From NCBI GenBank assembly GCA_910578715.1, contig CAJTRL010000006.1:1-64000 (forward strand): a stretch of DNA of 64,000 bases, in the 5' to 3' direction. Of the stretch, positions 42,259-51,754 are shown piece by piece; position 1 is the stretch's first letter, and each line of letters begins with the position of its first letter. The translations under genes were made by a program, and so were the position numbers. The notes under the pieces are model-generated. The model made no database searches. It saw nothing but the letters and a program-made list of their open reading frames with translations, and was not told the DNA's origin. This stretch comes from an uncultured Lachnospiraceae bacterium (GTDB lineage Bacteria > Bacillota > Clostridia > Lachnospirales > Lachnospiraceae).

Positions 42259-44034
42259 TTATTTCAGCTCGTTTGCCGTCACATAAAAATGATGATAAAT
42301 TCCCTGAAGAGCAAGAAGCTGTTCGTGATTACCTTCTTCCACAATGCCATCTTCCGTCAGAACCAGAATCCTGTCAGAATTGCGGATGCTCGAAAGTCTG
42401 TGTGCAATCGTAATCGTCGTTCTGCCTTTGGCCAGTTCCTGTAACGACCTGGCCACCTGAAATTCGCTTTCGTTGTCAAGCGCTGAGGTCGCTTCATCCA
42501 GTATCAGAATCGGCGGATTTTTTAAAAAGACTCTTGCGATACTGATACGCTGTTTCTGCCCGCCGGAAAGTTTGACGCCCCGTTCCCCTACATAAGTATC
42601 ATACCCATCTTTTAACGCTTCTATAAACTCATGTGCGCCGGCTCTCCTTGCCGCCTCCATCACTTCCTCTTTCGTCGCGTTTTCCTTTCCGTAGGCAATG
42701 TTCTCATAAACCGTGCCGGAAAATAAATAAACGTCCTGCTGTACCATACCGATGTTCTGACGCAGACTTTTCAGCGTATAATGCCGGACATTCCGCCCGT
42801 CCAGCACAATTTCACCGGCATCAATATTATAAAAACGCGGAATCAGGTTGCATAAAGTCGTCTTTCCGCCGCCTGAAGGGCCTACAATGGCGATTTTCTC
42901 TCCCGCACGGATATCCAGATTCAAATCCCGGAACACGATATTATGGTCGTCTGGGTAGGCAAAGCTCACATTCCGGAAAGAAATATCCCCCTTCACATTT
43001 TCACAGGGCACGGCGTCCGGCTCGTCAAATATTTCGATATCACTGTCCATGATTTCCACGAACCGCTCGATTCCCGTCATACCTCTCTGGAACTGTTCCG
43101 CAAACTCGATAATCCGCCTGATTGTCGCTATCAGTGTGGAAACATACATCACATAAGCAACCAGGTCTCCGGGGGAAATCAATTCTTTTATCATAAAGAT
43201 ACCGCCCGCCGCCACGACGACCAGATACATGAGTCCGTCGAAAGCTCTCGTTGTCGTTCCGAAAGCCGCCATAAATTTGTACGTCTCTTTTTTAATCAGG
43301 AAAAATTTCTGATTGTCTTCTTCAAACTTCTCTTTCTCTTTTTCCTCGTTGGTAAAAGCCTTTACCACTTTCTGCCCGAGCAGACTGTCCTCAATCCGCG
43401 CGTTCAGCTCTCCTATCTGGATTCTCTGTTTCCGGAATGCCGCCCGCAGGCGCAGATTGATAATGGTACAGACAACGACCATCACCGGGACGATTGCGAA
43501 GATAATCAGCGTCAACCAGAAATTAATACCGGATAGAATGATAAAAGAAATCACCGCTTTAATTCCCGCAATGAAAAATTCCTCCGGACAGTGGTGGGAA
43601 AACTCGGTCACGTCGAACAGGTCGTTGGTAATCCGGCCCATAATCTGCCCCACCTTCGTATTATTATAGTAAGTATCGGAAAGTCTCTGCAAATGCGCAT
43701 AGGCATCCCGCCGCATATCGGTCTCCATCCTTGTTCCCATGACATGTCCTGTATATGCCATATAGAAATTAGCCATCGCGTCGATAATACGCAGCACCAG
43801 ATACAACGCGCTCATACGAAGCACCACATGAATGCTTAGCGCCGCCAAATCGTTGATGCCCGTATTCGTTATGTAGCGCATAATCATCGGCAGAACCATC
43901 TCACAAATGGTCGTCAGCCCCGCGCAGAATAAATCAATAACAACAATTTTCCAATATTTCCGGTAATAAGGCAGAAATCTTCCAAGAAGCTCTCCCGCAC
44001 TGTATTTCGATACCGTTTCCGTCTGTTGTGCCAT
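42259..44034 (-). CDS. ABC transporter, membrane-fused ATPase
   Basis: This protein of about 591 residues has six membrane helices and a canonical nucleotide-binding domain: VGPSGGGKTTLCNL, signature LSGGQ and Walker B ILILDEATSALD. It is probably a homodimeric exporter. The motifs are unlike the degenerate pair at 37099-40990, so it should work alone. The start is unclear; MAQQTE at 44034 is chosen because the upstream codons translate an AAAGGAGTATGG ribosome site. Substrate unknown. Confidence 0.9.
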   Translation of the reverse strand: MAQQTETVSKYSAGELLGRFLPYYRKYWKIVVIDLFCAGLTTICEMVLPMIMRYITNTGINDLAALSIHVVLRMSALYLVLRIIDAMANFYMAYTGHVMGTRMETDMRRDAYAHLQRLSDTYYNNTKVGQIMGRITNDLFDVTEFSHHCPEEFFIAGIKAVISFIILSGINFWLTLIIFAIVPVMVVVCTIINLRLRAAFRKQRIQIGELNARIEDSLLGQKVVKAFTNEEKEKEKFEEDNQKFFLIKKETYKFMAAFGTTTRAFDGLMYLVVVAAGGIFMIKELISPGDLVAYVMYVSTLIATIRRIIEFAEQFQRGMTGIERFVEIMDSDIEIFDEPDAVPCENVKGDISFRNVSFAYPDDHNIVFRDLNLDIRAGEKIAIVGPSGGGKTTLCNLIPRFYNIDAGEIVLDGRNVRHYTLKSLRQNIGMVQQDVYLFSGTVYENIAYGKENATKEEVMEAARRAGAHEFIEALKDGYDTYVGERGVKLSGGQKQRISIARVFLKNPPILILDEATSALDNESEFQVARSLQELAKGRTTITIAHRLSSIRNSDRILVLTEDGIVEEGNHEQLLALQGIYHHFYVTANELK

Positions 44035-44167
44035 TTTTATAACCATACTCCTTTCCCGGCACGCAAATTTGTGCCTGCCAAACGCGGCATTCGCCAGATA
44101 TGATTGCACGCATTCGTGAGTGTAAGCATTCGTGAGTGCATAAACTCCCGTCTGGCTCATTGCCGCG

Positions 44168-44204
44168 AAAAAAATCCCCCTGTATCGTTAGAATACAAGG
44201 GGAT
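44168..44204 (-). terminator. Terminator after SAH hydrolase gene
   Basis: ATCCCCTTGTAT and ATACAGGGGGAT pair almost fully around a 7-base loop on the minus strand and are followed by a run of T. The hairpin starts 7 bases after the ahcY stop. Confidence 0.9.
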
Positions 44205-44210
44205 AATCTC

Positions 44211-45458
44211 TTACAGAGAATAGCTGTTTAAATATCTTTCCTGTTCCGGCGTCAGTACGTCGATTTCTTTTCCAAGAAATGCAAGTTTCCGCTTTGCAAC
44301 GTCCTTATCCACTTCCACAGGAACATCTATCAGCTTTTCTGTCAGCTCGCTTCCGTGCTCCACCAGATATTTCGCGGAAAGCGCCTGTATCGCAAAACTC
44401 ATATCCATGATTTCCGCCGGATGGCCGTCTCCCGCCGCCAGATTCACAAGCCTTCCTTCGGCAAGTACAAAAATCCACTGGCCGGTCGGCAGCTTATATC
44501 CCATAATATTCTTTCTCTGCTCTCTTGTCTCTACCGCATTTGCTTTTAACCATGCCATATCGATTTCGCAGTCAAAATGACCCGCATTGCACAAAATCGC
44601 GCCTTCTTTCATCACTGCAAAATCTTCCTTATCGATAACGCCGTCACATCCGGTCACGGTAACAAAGAAATCGCCGACCTTCGCCGCTTCCTGCATCGGC
44701 ATAACGTCAAATCCATCCATAACGGCTTCGATTGCCTTAATCGGGTCGATTTCCGTAACGATAACCCGCGCGCCGAGGCCTTTCGCACGCATTGCAGTTC
44801 CTTTGCCGCACCATCCATAACCTGCTACGACAACGATTTTACCCGCTACAATCAGGTTGGTCGTTCTGTTGATGCCATCCCATACGGACTGGCCCGTACC
44901 GTATCTGTTATCAAATAAATGCTTGCAGTCCGCGTTGTTTACGCGCACCATCGGGAATTTCAGCTCTCCGGCTTTATTCATTGCCTCCAGACGGATAATG
45001 CCTGTCGTCGTCTCTTCACAGCCGCCGATAATATTCGGAATCAGCTCCGGCATCTCCCTGTGCACCATATTTACCAGGTCCCCGCCATCGTCAATGATGA
45101 TGTTCGGGCCGACTTCCAGGACATGGCGGATGTGCGTTTCATATTCTTCCTGTGTTGCATCATACCAGGCATGTACTTCCAGCCCCGCTTTAACAAGCGC
45201 TGCCGCCACATCGTCCTGTGTGGACAATGGATTGGAACCCGTTACATACATTTCCGCTCCGCCCGCATTTAATACGAGGCACAGATAAGCTGTTTTCGCC
45301 TCCAGATGCACGGACAGGGCTACTTTTTTCCCCGCAAACGGCTTTGATTCGGAAAATTCTTTTTCCAAAGTACGAAGCAGGTCACAATTTCTCTTGACCC
45401 ACTCGATTTTTCTTTCGCCTGACTCGGCTAAGTTAATGTCTCTGATTTCGCTGCTCAT
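44211..45458 (-). CDS. ahcY: Adenosylhomocysteinase (SAH hydrolase)
   Basis: This protein of about 415 residues matches the SAH hydrolase family that splits S-adenosylhomocysteine into adenosine and homocysteine using bound NAD. The NAD site VVAGYGWCGKGTAMRAKG and NNADCKHLFDNRYGTGQS are clear. The start at 45458 follows AAGGAGGAAACTTTT. Many gut Clostridia use the Pfs/LuxS route instead; here mtaD-like deaminase at 50385-51686 may act on the same substrate. A hairpin (45509-45540) lies in the leader; no known SAH riboswitch shape was recognised. Confidence 0.95.
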   Translation of the reverse strand: MSSEIRDINLAESGERKIEWVKRNCDLLRTLEKEFSESKPFAGKKVALSVHLEAKTAYLCLVLNAGGAEMYVTGSNPLSTQDDVAAALVKAGLEVHAWYDATQEEYETHIRHVLEVGPNIIIDDGGDLVNMVHREMPELIPNIIGGCEETTTGIIRLEAMNKAGELKFPMVRVNNADCKHLFDNRYGTGQSVWDGINRTTNLIVAGKIVVVAGYGWCGKGTAMRAKGLGARVIVTEIDPIKAIEAVMDGFDVMPMQEAAKVGDFFVTVTGCDGVIDKEDFAVMKEGAILCNAGHFDCEIDMAWLKANAVETREQRKNIMGYKLPTGQWIFVLAEGRLVNLAAGDGHPAEIMDMSFAIQALSAKYLVEHGSELTEKLIDVPVEVDKDVAKRKLAFLGKEIDVLTPEQERYLNSYSL

Positions 45459-45508
45459 AAAAGTTTCCTCCTTCAAAATAAAATACAATAACCAGCCGAA
45501 TTTTTATT

Positions 45509-45540
45509 ATAGTGATGGTCGTCTGTCCTATCATCACTAT
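45509..45540. promoter_or_regulatory. Hairpin upstream of ahcY
   Basis: ATAGTGATG and CATCACTAT (9 bp) surround a 14-base loop, about 50 bases before the ahcY start and 60 bases after the zinc-ribbon stop. A T-run follows only on the plus strand, where no gene needs terminating, so an operator or leader structure is more likely than a terminator. Confidence 0.4.
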
Positions 45541-45598
45541 TTTTTATTGTATCTAAAAGTCTGCATTTTTACCAGACATTTTTAGAAACTTTTGAAAA

Positions 45599-45973
45599 TC
45601 AGTCCCAGATTCCGGTTTCCTCTTCCAGAAGCGTCTTATTTCCACATACAGGACACACGTTTTTCCCGATGCTCTTCATCGGTTTCACCCGCCGCCCGCA
45701 TACGGGGCATCTGCCAACAACCGGTTCTTTTTCCATCGGCGTAAAGACCGGTACACTCACAATCTGGCAGCAGTATTCACAATGCGCCGGCTGATAGGCA
45801 AAATCATAAATCGGAAACTCCATATCTTTCATACTGCGGAGAATCCTTCTTTGCTGATTATCCGGGAAGACGGAAACAGCATTCTCCAACTGCCCGTACT
45901 GTAATCCGCTTCCGGTATTAATCTCCCAGTCCCTTCCGCATGACTGACAGGTTATCTTCCTTATTTCTCCCAT
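45599..45973 (-). CDS. Zinc-ribbon protein of unknown function
   Basis: This 124-residue protein has four CxxC-type pairs: CQSCG near residue 9, CEYCC near 65, CPVCG near 89 and CPVCG near 107. They would make two zinc ribbons. No catalytic motif is visible. The gene directly follows the proteolytic flagellin gene by 33 bases, so it may share its flagellar transcript. Its start follows AAAGGGGCATGGTATA, related to the leader seen before fumB and bofA. Confidence 0.65.
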   Translation of the reverse strand: MGEIRKITCQSCGRDWEINTGSGLQYGQLENAVSVFPDNQQRRILRSMKDMEFPIYDFAYQPAHCEYCCQIVSVPVFTPMEKEPVVGRCPVCGRRVKPMKSIGKNVCPVCGNKTLLEEETGIWD

Positions 45974-46005
45974 TATACCATGCCCCTTTCATCCACAGGC
46001 CGTCA

Positions 46006-47919
46006 TCAGCCCAAAAGACTCAGTATCATCTGGCTTTGCTGGTTTGCCTGTGCCAGCATGGAAGTGCCCGCCTGCATTAAAATCTGATTATTGGAAAATT
46101 CCACCATCTTTTCCGCTACATCCACATCTCTGATTCTGGATTCGGCGGCCGTCGTATTTTCCGAGACATTTTCCAGATTATTAATGGTATGCTCCAGCCG
46201 GTTCTGAATCGCGCCGTAATAGCTCCTTGCACTGCTAACGGCCGTGATTGCCGCTTTAACGGCATTGATTGCGTTATCGGCATCTTCCGTCGTCTTTACA
46301 TTGGTCTCATCCAGACCGAGCGCCGTACAGTTCATCTGGAAAAGATTTACCGGAATGTGCTGCCCCGCCTCCGCACCGACCTGTAAACCGATTTCCACAG
46401 GCCCGCTCAAATTTACATAAATCGAATCCACATAAAACCGGGCATCGCCGCCGCCCGCGTTAATCAGGGAAGAACCGCCCACATCCAGACCGCCCGCAAT
46501 CACGGAACCGGCTCCTCCCTTCGATTCGTAGGAAAGTTTCCGCACAAATTCCACGAGGTCCGCATCGCCGTTTCGGAACAAATCTTTCAGCTGCTGCTCC
46601 GAATACCCTGTATTATCCTTCAGGGCAGCATCCAGACGTTTTCCATTTAACAGGTCCTCAAAAATCTTATTCATGCCGGCCGCGATATTCGCATCCGTTA
46701 CATCGGCCGTTCCGCCATTTTTGATGTTCGCCAGATATCCGGCATAAGCCGATGCCAGATACCCATGTCCGTAGGGTCTTCCCGACACCGTATAATATTG
46801 TATGTATTTCTTAAAATTCGCATCCTGACTCGTATCATTTTCATCATTCAGCTTATTCGCGTAATAAGTCAGCGCATCGTTCCATCCGGTAGCAAAACCA
46901 CCGCCCGCAAGCTGCGCGGTGCCTTCTACAAACCAGGTGGGAAATTTTTCTCCTTTTCTGCCGCTCATGCCGTCCGTCAGCGTATACTGCATGACCGAGT
47001 GCATCAGCTCATGAGCCACCGTAGAACGCAGGGCTTCCGAGCGTTTGCCCGTACCGTCCGCATCCGCCGCATTAAAATCCGCAGCATCCACTTTAATTCC
47101 CATGCCGACAGGCCTTCCGCTGCTGTAAAACTGGTAAGAAGCATAGGCCAGCGTCTTATTCGGCCCGTCTATATAAGAAACGCTTAATCCGAGCTTAATC
47201 GTCTCCGAGCCTACCGCCGCATCCAGCGCCGGAAATGCCGACATAATCTGTGCCGCCGCGTTCGGAATCAGTTCCGTTGCAATCTTGTTGGCCAGCGCGT
47301 TTCCACTGGAAGCCGCCTGTACTGCGCGTGATGCGCCGGAAACTCCGTTCTGCGCGTCATTTACCGACACTGTGCCATCCGCACCGTTTACCAGCATTGT
47401 ACCATCCGCATCGCTTACCATCATGGAACCGTCTTTCAGGTTGTAGGTCAGTTCAAAATACTTCGATTTCATCCGGGACGCATCATGCGGCGAACGCCCG
47501 CCCTCCGGGAAAAGGTCGATTTCATTAAATGTCGTACGGTCCGATATCCCGTCTATCTCTGTCTTTAACTGCTGTACCTCCGCATCAACCATTATCCGGT
47601 CGGAATCCGTCAAGGTTCCTGTCGCTGCCTTGACCGATAATTCATTCATCCGGTGAAGCATGTCATGGACCTCATTCAGGGCGCCTTCCGCTGTCTGCAC
47701 CATAGAAACGCCGTCCTGTGCGTTGAATACGGCCTGTGTCAGCCCCCGCACCTGCCGGCGCATTTTTTCAGAAATAGATAACCCGGCCGCATCATCCGCA
47801 GCCCGGTTAATTTTATAACCAGACGATAATTTTTCCGTCGCTTTTGCAGTTTGCTTTGTTGTAATACCAAGCTGTCTCCCGGCGTTCCATGCCGCGATAT
47901 TCGTCTGGACTGAAAGCAT
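46006..47919 (-). CDS. Flagellin with embedded metalloprotease domain (flagellinolysin type)
   Basis: Residues 1-145 are flagellin D0/D1 (MLSVQTNIAAWNAG...LSSGYKINRAADDAAGLSISEKM), and residues about 550-637 are the C-terminal D1/D0 (IQNRLEHTINNLENVSENTTAAESRIRDVD...SLLG). Between them (about 195-460) is a zinc metalloprotease: AHELMHSV gives H303, E304 and H307, and WFVEGTAQ gives the third ligand E332 (gluzincin pattern). This architecture matches flagellinolysins, in which the filament surface is proteolytic. A repetitive DG-rich linker (about 160-190) joins the domains. At 637 residues it exceeds ordinary flagellins, and all catalytic residues are intact. Confidence 0.93.
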   Translation of the reverse strand: MLSVQTNIAAWNAGRQLGITTKQTAKATEKLSSGYKINRAADDAAGLSISEKMRRQVRGLTQAVFNAQDGVSMVQTAEGALNEVHDMLHRMNELSVKAATGTLTDSDRIMVDAEVQQLKTEIDGISDRTTFNEIDLFPEGGRSPHDASRMKSKYFELTYNLKDGSMMVSDADGTMLVNGADGTVSVNDAQNGVSGASRAVQAASSGNALANKIATELIPNAAAQIMSAFPALDAAVGSETIKLGLSVSYIDGPNKTLAYASYQFYSSGRPVGMGIKVDAADFNAADADGTGKRSEALRSTVAHELMHSVMQYTLTDGMSGRKGEKFPTWFVEGTAQLAGGGFATGWNDALTYYANKLNDENDTSQDANFKKYIQYYTVSGRPYGHGYLASAYAGYLANIKNGGTADVTDANIAAGMNKIFEDLLNGKRLDAALKDNTGYSEQQLKDLFRNGDADLVEFVRKLSYESKGGAGSVIAGGLDVGGSSLINAGGGDARFYVDSIYVNLSGPVEIGLQVGAEAGQHIPVNLFQMNCTALGLDETNVKTTEDADNAINAVKAAITAVSSARSYYGAIQNRLEHTINNLENVSENTTAAESRIRDVDVAEKMVEFSNNQILMQAGTSMLAQANQQSQMILSLLG

Positions 47920-47931
47920 TCCCTTGCCTCC

Positions 47932-47950
47932 CCTCAGATAAGTTCTGAGG
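47932..47950 (-). promoter_or_regulatory. Leader hairpin abutting flagellinolysin ribosome site
   Basis: CCTCAGA and TCTGAGG (7 bp, 5-base loop) sit immediately before GGAGGCAAGGGAATG, so the 3' arm merges with the ribosome site. GGA in and beside a hairpin is the kind of site CsrA uses on flagellin mRNA in other bacteria; CsrA is not in the window, so this is speculative. Confidence 0.45.
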
Positions 47951-48009
47951 AATCTTTGATTGACAGTGTTATGGTAACTTTACCCGTTTATGGGTGTATT
48001 ATTTAGAAT

Positions 48010-48037
48010 ATATCGGCATAAAGTATCAATATAATTA
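48010..48037 (-). promoter_or_regulatory. Sigma-28 type promoter for flagellinolysin
   Basis: On the minus strand GCCGATAT (7 of 8 to GCCGATAA) follows TAAT with a 16-base spacer. It lies about 95 bases upstream of the start codon and matches the flagellar promoter pattern. Confidence 0.7.
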
Positions 48038-48045
48038 GCCGCAGC
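48019..48045 (+). promoter_or_regulatory. Sigma-28-like promoter for chemoreceptor gene
   Basis: TAAA - N15 - GCCGCAGC fits the flagellar pattern at the -35 and the first half of the -10. It overlaps the opposite-strand sigma-28 promoter (48010-48037), so the two divergent genes may compete for or share the factor. Confidence 0.5.
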
Positions 48046-48203
48046 CTGAATTTATTTTAAATATATATTATTTCAATTTTACTGTTTTTTATTATTTTTC
48101 TTTAGAAAATATTTTCATTACAAGTCAAATGTTGTATAATGTTGTCAATTTACTGCGGCATCAGTCGAAGAATTGTATAACAAATCATATGGAGGAAAAC
48201 ACG

Positions 48204-50297
48204 ATGAAATCAATCAAAGTCAAAATCATTGCGTCCGTCATCTTATGTGCGCTTCTGTCGGCTATGGTATGTGGTGGTCTCAGCATTCTCACCTCAAAAA
48301 CAATTTCCACCGAAACGTCCAGAGAATACATGCTTCTCTGTACGCAGAACGCAAGTGCCGTATTAGACCGTATGATGGGCAATGTAGAACTGTCCGTTGA
48401 AAATCTTTACAGTGTTGTACTGGAAAGACTGGACGACGTGGAGGCATTCAAAACCGACCCCGCTTATGTGGAAAGCTATACGGAAAGTATCGACGACGTG
48501 CTTCTCGAAATCGCCAAAAATACAAATGGCGCGCTTACGGCATACATACGTTACAACCCGGAATTTACAGACCCGACCAGCGGCCTTTTCTATACAAGGG
48601 ACAGCAGCAACGGCGAATTTACCAAAATAGAACCAACCGACTTTACGATGTACGAGCCGGACGATTTGGAACATGTGGGCTGGTACTATATTCCGGTAAA
48701 CAACGGAAAGCCGACCTGGATGGAGCCTTATCTGAATTCTAATATTAATGTTTATATGGTATCTTATGTCATTCCTATTTTTATCGACGGAGAATCCATC
48801 GGCATTCTCGGAATGGACATTGAATTTAATACCTTCACTAATCTGGTAGATGAATCCAATATTTTTAATGCCGGTTACGCATATCTGGCTAATGCGGACG
48901 GCAAAATTATGTATCATAAAGAGCTGGATGTCGGAACCAACATCGCAGACGCAGACAGCGGTCTTGCCGAAGCGGCTGCTGCCATTACAAACGACTCCCA
49001 GGAGAACACTTTTATCTCCTATCGTTACAAGGGACAGCAGAAGAACATGTTCTATACGATTCTTACCAACGGAATGCGCTATGTCATGACAGTTCCGGAA
49101 AAAGACCTTCTGGCCCGCTCCACAAATAATACGATTGCAATCCTGCTCGGTGCTCTGGTGGCAGTCATTCTGTCCGCCATAATCGGCGTCATCCTTTCCT
49201 TCGGTATTGCCAGACCGATTACGCAGATAACCGATGCCGTTAAACGTACCGCAGAGTTTAATTTTGCGCACAATCCCGCCAATGCAAAGCTGTTTAAAAG
49301 AGCCGATGAAACAGGCGTTATGGCGCAGTCTCTGCATAACATGCGCGCAAACCTCCGTACTATGATTTCGGATATCCAACAGACTTATAGCGACTTAAAA
49401 AATACGATGAACCAGCTTTCCGAAATGACAGACCATGTCAATACCATGAGTCTCGAAAACTCAGATACGACACAGGAACTTGCCGCAGCGATGGAGCAGA
49501 CCGCAGCGACAATGGAAAACGTCAATCAGATGCTTGGCAATATCAGAGAACGCTCCAGCGTTATCAAGGAGCGCTCCGAAGAAGGTCTTACAACTTCCAC
49601 GGAAAGCAAGAACCGTGCCGATAATCTGAAATCCACCACCGACGCGGCAACCAGCAAAACTTCCGTTATGTATGAAGAAGTCAGCCACAAAGCCGAAGAA
49701 GCAATGGAGCAGGCAAAAGCAGTTGAAAAAATTAACCAGCTTACCCAGGCGATTCTGGATATTTCCAGCCAGACGAACCTTCTGGCTCTCAACGCCTCCA
49801 TTGAAGCCGCAAGAGCGGGAGAAGCCGGACGTGGATTTGCGGTTGTTGCCGACGAAATCGGCAAGCTCGCTTCCCAGACTTCTTCTACCGCCGGCGATAT
49901 CAACGGCATTATCACGGACGTACATGCGGCGGTACGCAGTCTGGCAGACTGTCTGAACCAGAGCACCGATTTCCTGGAGCATACCGTTCTAAAAGACTAC
50001 AACGGATTTATGCAGGTTGCAGAGCAGTATACACAGGATGCGGCAGAATTTGAAAGCGACATGACAATTATCAGCCAGGAGATTGAATCTTTATTAAATG
50101 CCATTGTCTCTATTGCCGATTCCGTGGACGGCGTCAATACAACCGTAGGTGAAGCGGCCGAAAGCGTAACGGGCATTGCGCAGAAAACGCTGGAAGTTGC
50201 CGGCGCAGTAGAGGGCAACGCGCAGCTCGTCGAACATAATGAGGAAAATCTGACACGCATGGAGCGTATTATTGAAATGTTTCATAATGAAGATTAA
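48204..50297 (+). CDS. Methyl-accepting chemotaxis protein with Cache domain
   Basis: This protein of about 697 residues has a transmembrane helix near 8-30, an extracytoplasmic Cache-type sensor (about 40-290, with WYYIPVNNGKPTWMEPYLN and VISYVIPIF-like strands), a second helix near 315-340, HAMP, and a C-terminal signalling domain. The signalling tip SSQTNLLALNASIEAARAGE and GRGFAVVADEIGKLA are diagnostic. The start at 48204 follows GGAGGAAAACACG. It diverges from the flagellinolysin gene. Confidence 0.95.
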   Translation: MKSIKVKIIASVILCALLSAMVCGGLSILTSKTISTETSREYMLLCTQNASAVLDRMMGNVELSVENLYSVVLERLDDVEAFKTDPAYVESYTESIDDVLLEIAKNTNGALTAYIRYNPEFTDPTSGLFYTRDSSNGEFTKIEPTDFTMYEPDDLEHVGWYYIPVNNGKPTWMEPYLNSNINVYMVSYVIPIFIDGESIGILGMDIEFNTFTNLVDESNIFNAGYAYLANADGKIMYHKELDVGTNIADADSGLAEAAAAITNDSQENTFISYRYKGQQKNMFYTILTNGMRYVMTVPEKDLLARSTNNTIAILLGALVAVILSAIIGVILSFGIARPITQITDAVKRTAEFNFAHNPANAKLFKRADETGVMAQSLHNMRANLRTMISDIQQTYSDLKNTMNQLSEMTDHVNTMSLENSDTTQELAAAMEQTAATMENVNQMLGNIRERSSVIKERSEEGLTTSTESKNRADNLKSTTDAATSKTSVMYEEVSHKAEEAMEQAKAVEKINQLTQAILDISSQTNLLALNASIEAARAGEAGRGFAVVADEIGKLASQTSSTAGDINGIITDVHAAVRSLADCLNQSTDFLEHTVLKDYNGFMQVAEQYTQDAAEFESDMTIISQEIESLLNAIVSIADSVDGVNTTVGEAAESVTGIAQKTLEVAGAVEGNAQLVEHNEENLTRMERIIEMFHNED

Positions 50298-50324
50298 ACC
50301 AAATAAGAAATTCCTGGATAATTT

Positions 50325-50351
50325 GAAACGGCCGCATAACGCGGCCGTTTC
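50325..50351. terminator. Bidirectional terminator after chemoreceptor gene
   Basis: GAAACGGCCGC and GCGGCCGTTTC form a perfect 11-bp GC-rich stem with a 5-base loop between convergent genes, followed by CAATTTT on the plus strand. Confidence 0.9.
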
Positions 50352-50384
50352 AATTTTCCCTATTCTATTCTCATCAACAGCCCC

Positions 50385-51686
50385 TTAATAAGTCTTCTTA
50401 TCCAGACCCATTCTGACAATAATTTCATTAATTTTCCGGTAAACCAGCTCTTCGTCCATCGTCAGAATCTTACGGTTCTCCATCGTAATCTGCCCGTTGA
50501 TAATAACCGTGTCCACCTCTGAGCCGTTCGCGGAATAGGAGAGCCCCGCAATCAGATTATTTCTCGGCGTCAGAGACGGTGTATTCAGGTTAAGAATTGC
50601 CAGGTCCGCTTTCTTTCCCACTTCAATAGAGCCTGTTTCTTTCTCAAGGCCAAGCGCCCTCGCGCCGTTAATCGTCGCGATACGGAATCCTTCTTTGGCG
50701 CTGATACACTGGGGCGTCTTTCCCGTTCCTTTATGAATCAGCGTCAGAAGGCTCAGCTCATGGAACATATTCAGGCAGTTATTGCTCGCCGCGCCATCCG
50801 TTCCGAGACATACGTTTACACCCTTTTCCAGCATCTCTGCAATTGGTGCAAAACCGTTTCCGAGCTTCATGTTGCTTGCCGGGTTCGTCACAACGCTGAC
50901 ATTATGCGCTTTCAGAATATCGATATCCTTATCCGTCACCTGGACACAGTGTGCCGCGATTGCCGGAACATCGAAAATCCCCGTCCTTTCAGCCAGTTCA
51001 ATCGGCGTGCATCCGTATTTTTCCTGAATCTGCCCGATTTCGCTCACGCTCTCCGAAAGATGTATATGGATGCCCATGCCGTTCTTTTTCGCTTCATTTG
51101 ATACAATTTTCAAAAATTCGTCATCGCATGTATAGGGCGCATGAGGGCCGAGCAGAAAGGTCAGTCTGTCGCAGTCCTTCGCCGCATCTCTTTCTTCATA
51201 AGCCTGACGCAAGCGCATTTGTCCGGCTTCGTCGTTTCCGCTTCCCACAAGGCCACGGCAGATAACCGCCCGCATGCCGGACTCTTTGACCGCCCTCGTA
51301 GTCTGATGGATATTCATCTGCATATCATTAAAACAGGTGGTCCCGCTCTTCATCATCTCGATAATTGCCAGATTTGCGCCCCAGTAAGTGTCCTCGTCCG
51401 TCATCTGCTGCTCGATAGGGTCAATGGTTCCAAACAGCCAGTCCATAAAAGATAAATCATCCGCCACATTCCGCATAAAAGACATATAAGAGTGGGTATG
51501 GCAGTTAATCAGCCCGGGAATAACCAGTCTGTCCGTCCCGTCGATGACCTTTTCTTCCTGAAAACCGGAAGGCGCCTGTCCGATGCCCGTAATTCTGTCG
51601 CCTTCAATATAAAGACTCGTTTCCTTTATGACGTCTTCCTCTCCCTGCGGCACAATAACCAATGCGTTCATAATGATAATTCCCAT
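50385..51686 (-). CDS. mtaD: 5-methylthioadenosine / S-adenosylhomocysteine deaminase
   Basis: This 433-residue amidohydrolase has the zinc site NCHTHSYM, the GPHAPYTC strand, IHLSE, AAHCVQ and GTDGAASNN, as in MTA/SAH deaminases. It converts SAH to S-inosylhomocysteine or MTA to methylthioinosine; related enzymes act on other adenosine derivatives. An ahcY gene lies 5 kb away, so SAH may be removed by two routes. GGAGAACACT precedes the start. Confidence 0.88.
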   Translation of the reverse strand: MGIIIMNALVIVPQGEEDVIKETSLYIEGDRITGIGQAPSGFQEEKVIDGTDRLVIPGLINCHTHSYMSFMRNVADDLSFMDWLFGTIDPIEQQMTDEDTYWGANLAIIEMMKSGTTCFNDMQMNIHQTTRAVKESGMRAVICRGLVGSGNDEAGQMRLRQAYEERDAAKDCDRLTFLLGPHAPYTCDDEFLKIVSNEAKKNGMGIHIHLSESVSEIGQIQEKYGCTPIELAERTGIFDVPAIAAHCVQVTDKDIDILKAHNVSVVTNPASNMKLGNGFAPIAEMLEKGVNVCLGTDGAASNNCLNMFHELSLLTLIHKGTGKTPQCISAKEGFRIATINGARALGLEKETGSIEVGKKADLAILNLNTPSLTPRNNLIAGLSYSANGSEVDTVIINGQITMENRKILTMDEELVYRKINEIIVRMGLDKKTY

Positions 51687-51754
51687 AGTGTTCTCCTTTT
51701 CTGTTTTATTTTTCTTTTATGATTCTTTTTGATAGCAAAACTTTTCTTATATTT

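Noticed and set aside
45459..45598. SAH riboswitch upstream of ahcY
   Set aside because: Only a plain 9-bp hairpin was found; the conserved pseudoknot sequences of SAH riboswitches were not recognised.
47250..47528. Plus-strand frame with repeated LPTLCHPHRLP phrases
   Set aside because: It is antisense to the DG-rich linker repeats of the proteolytic flagellin.
48363..49379. 338-codon open frame on the minus strand
   Set aside because: It is antisense to the chemoreceptor gene, which has clear motifs.
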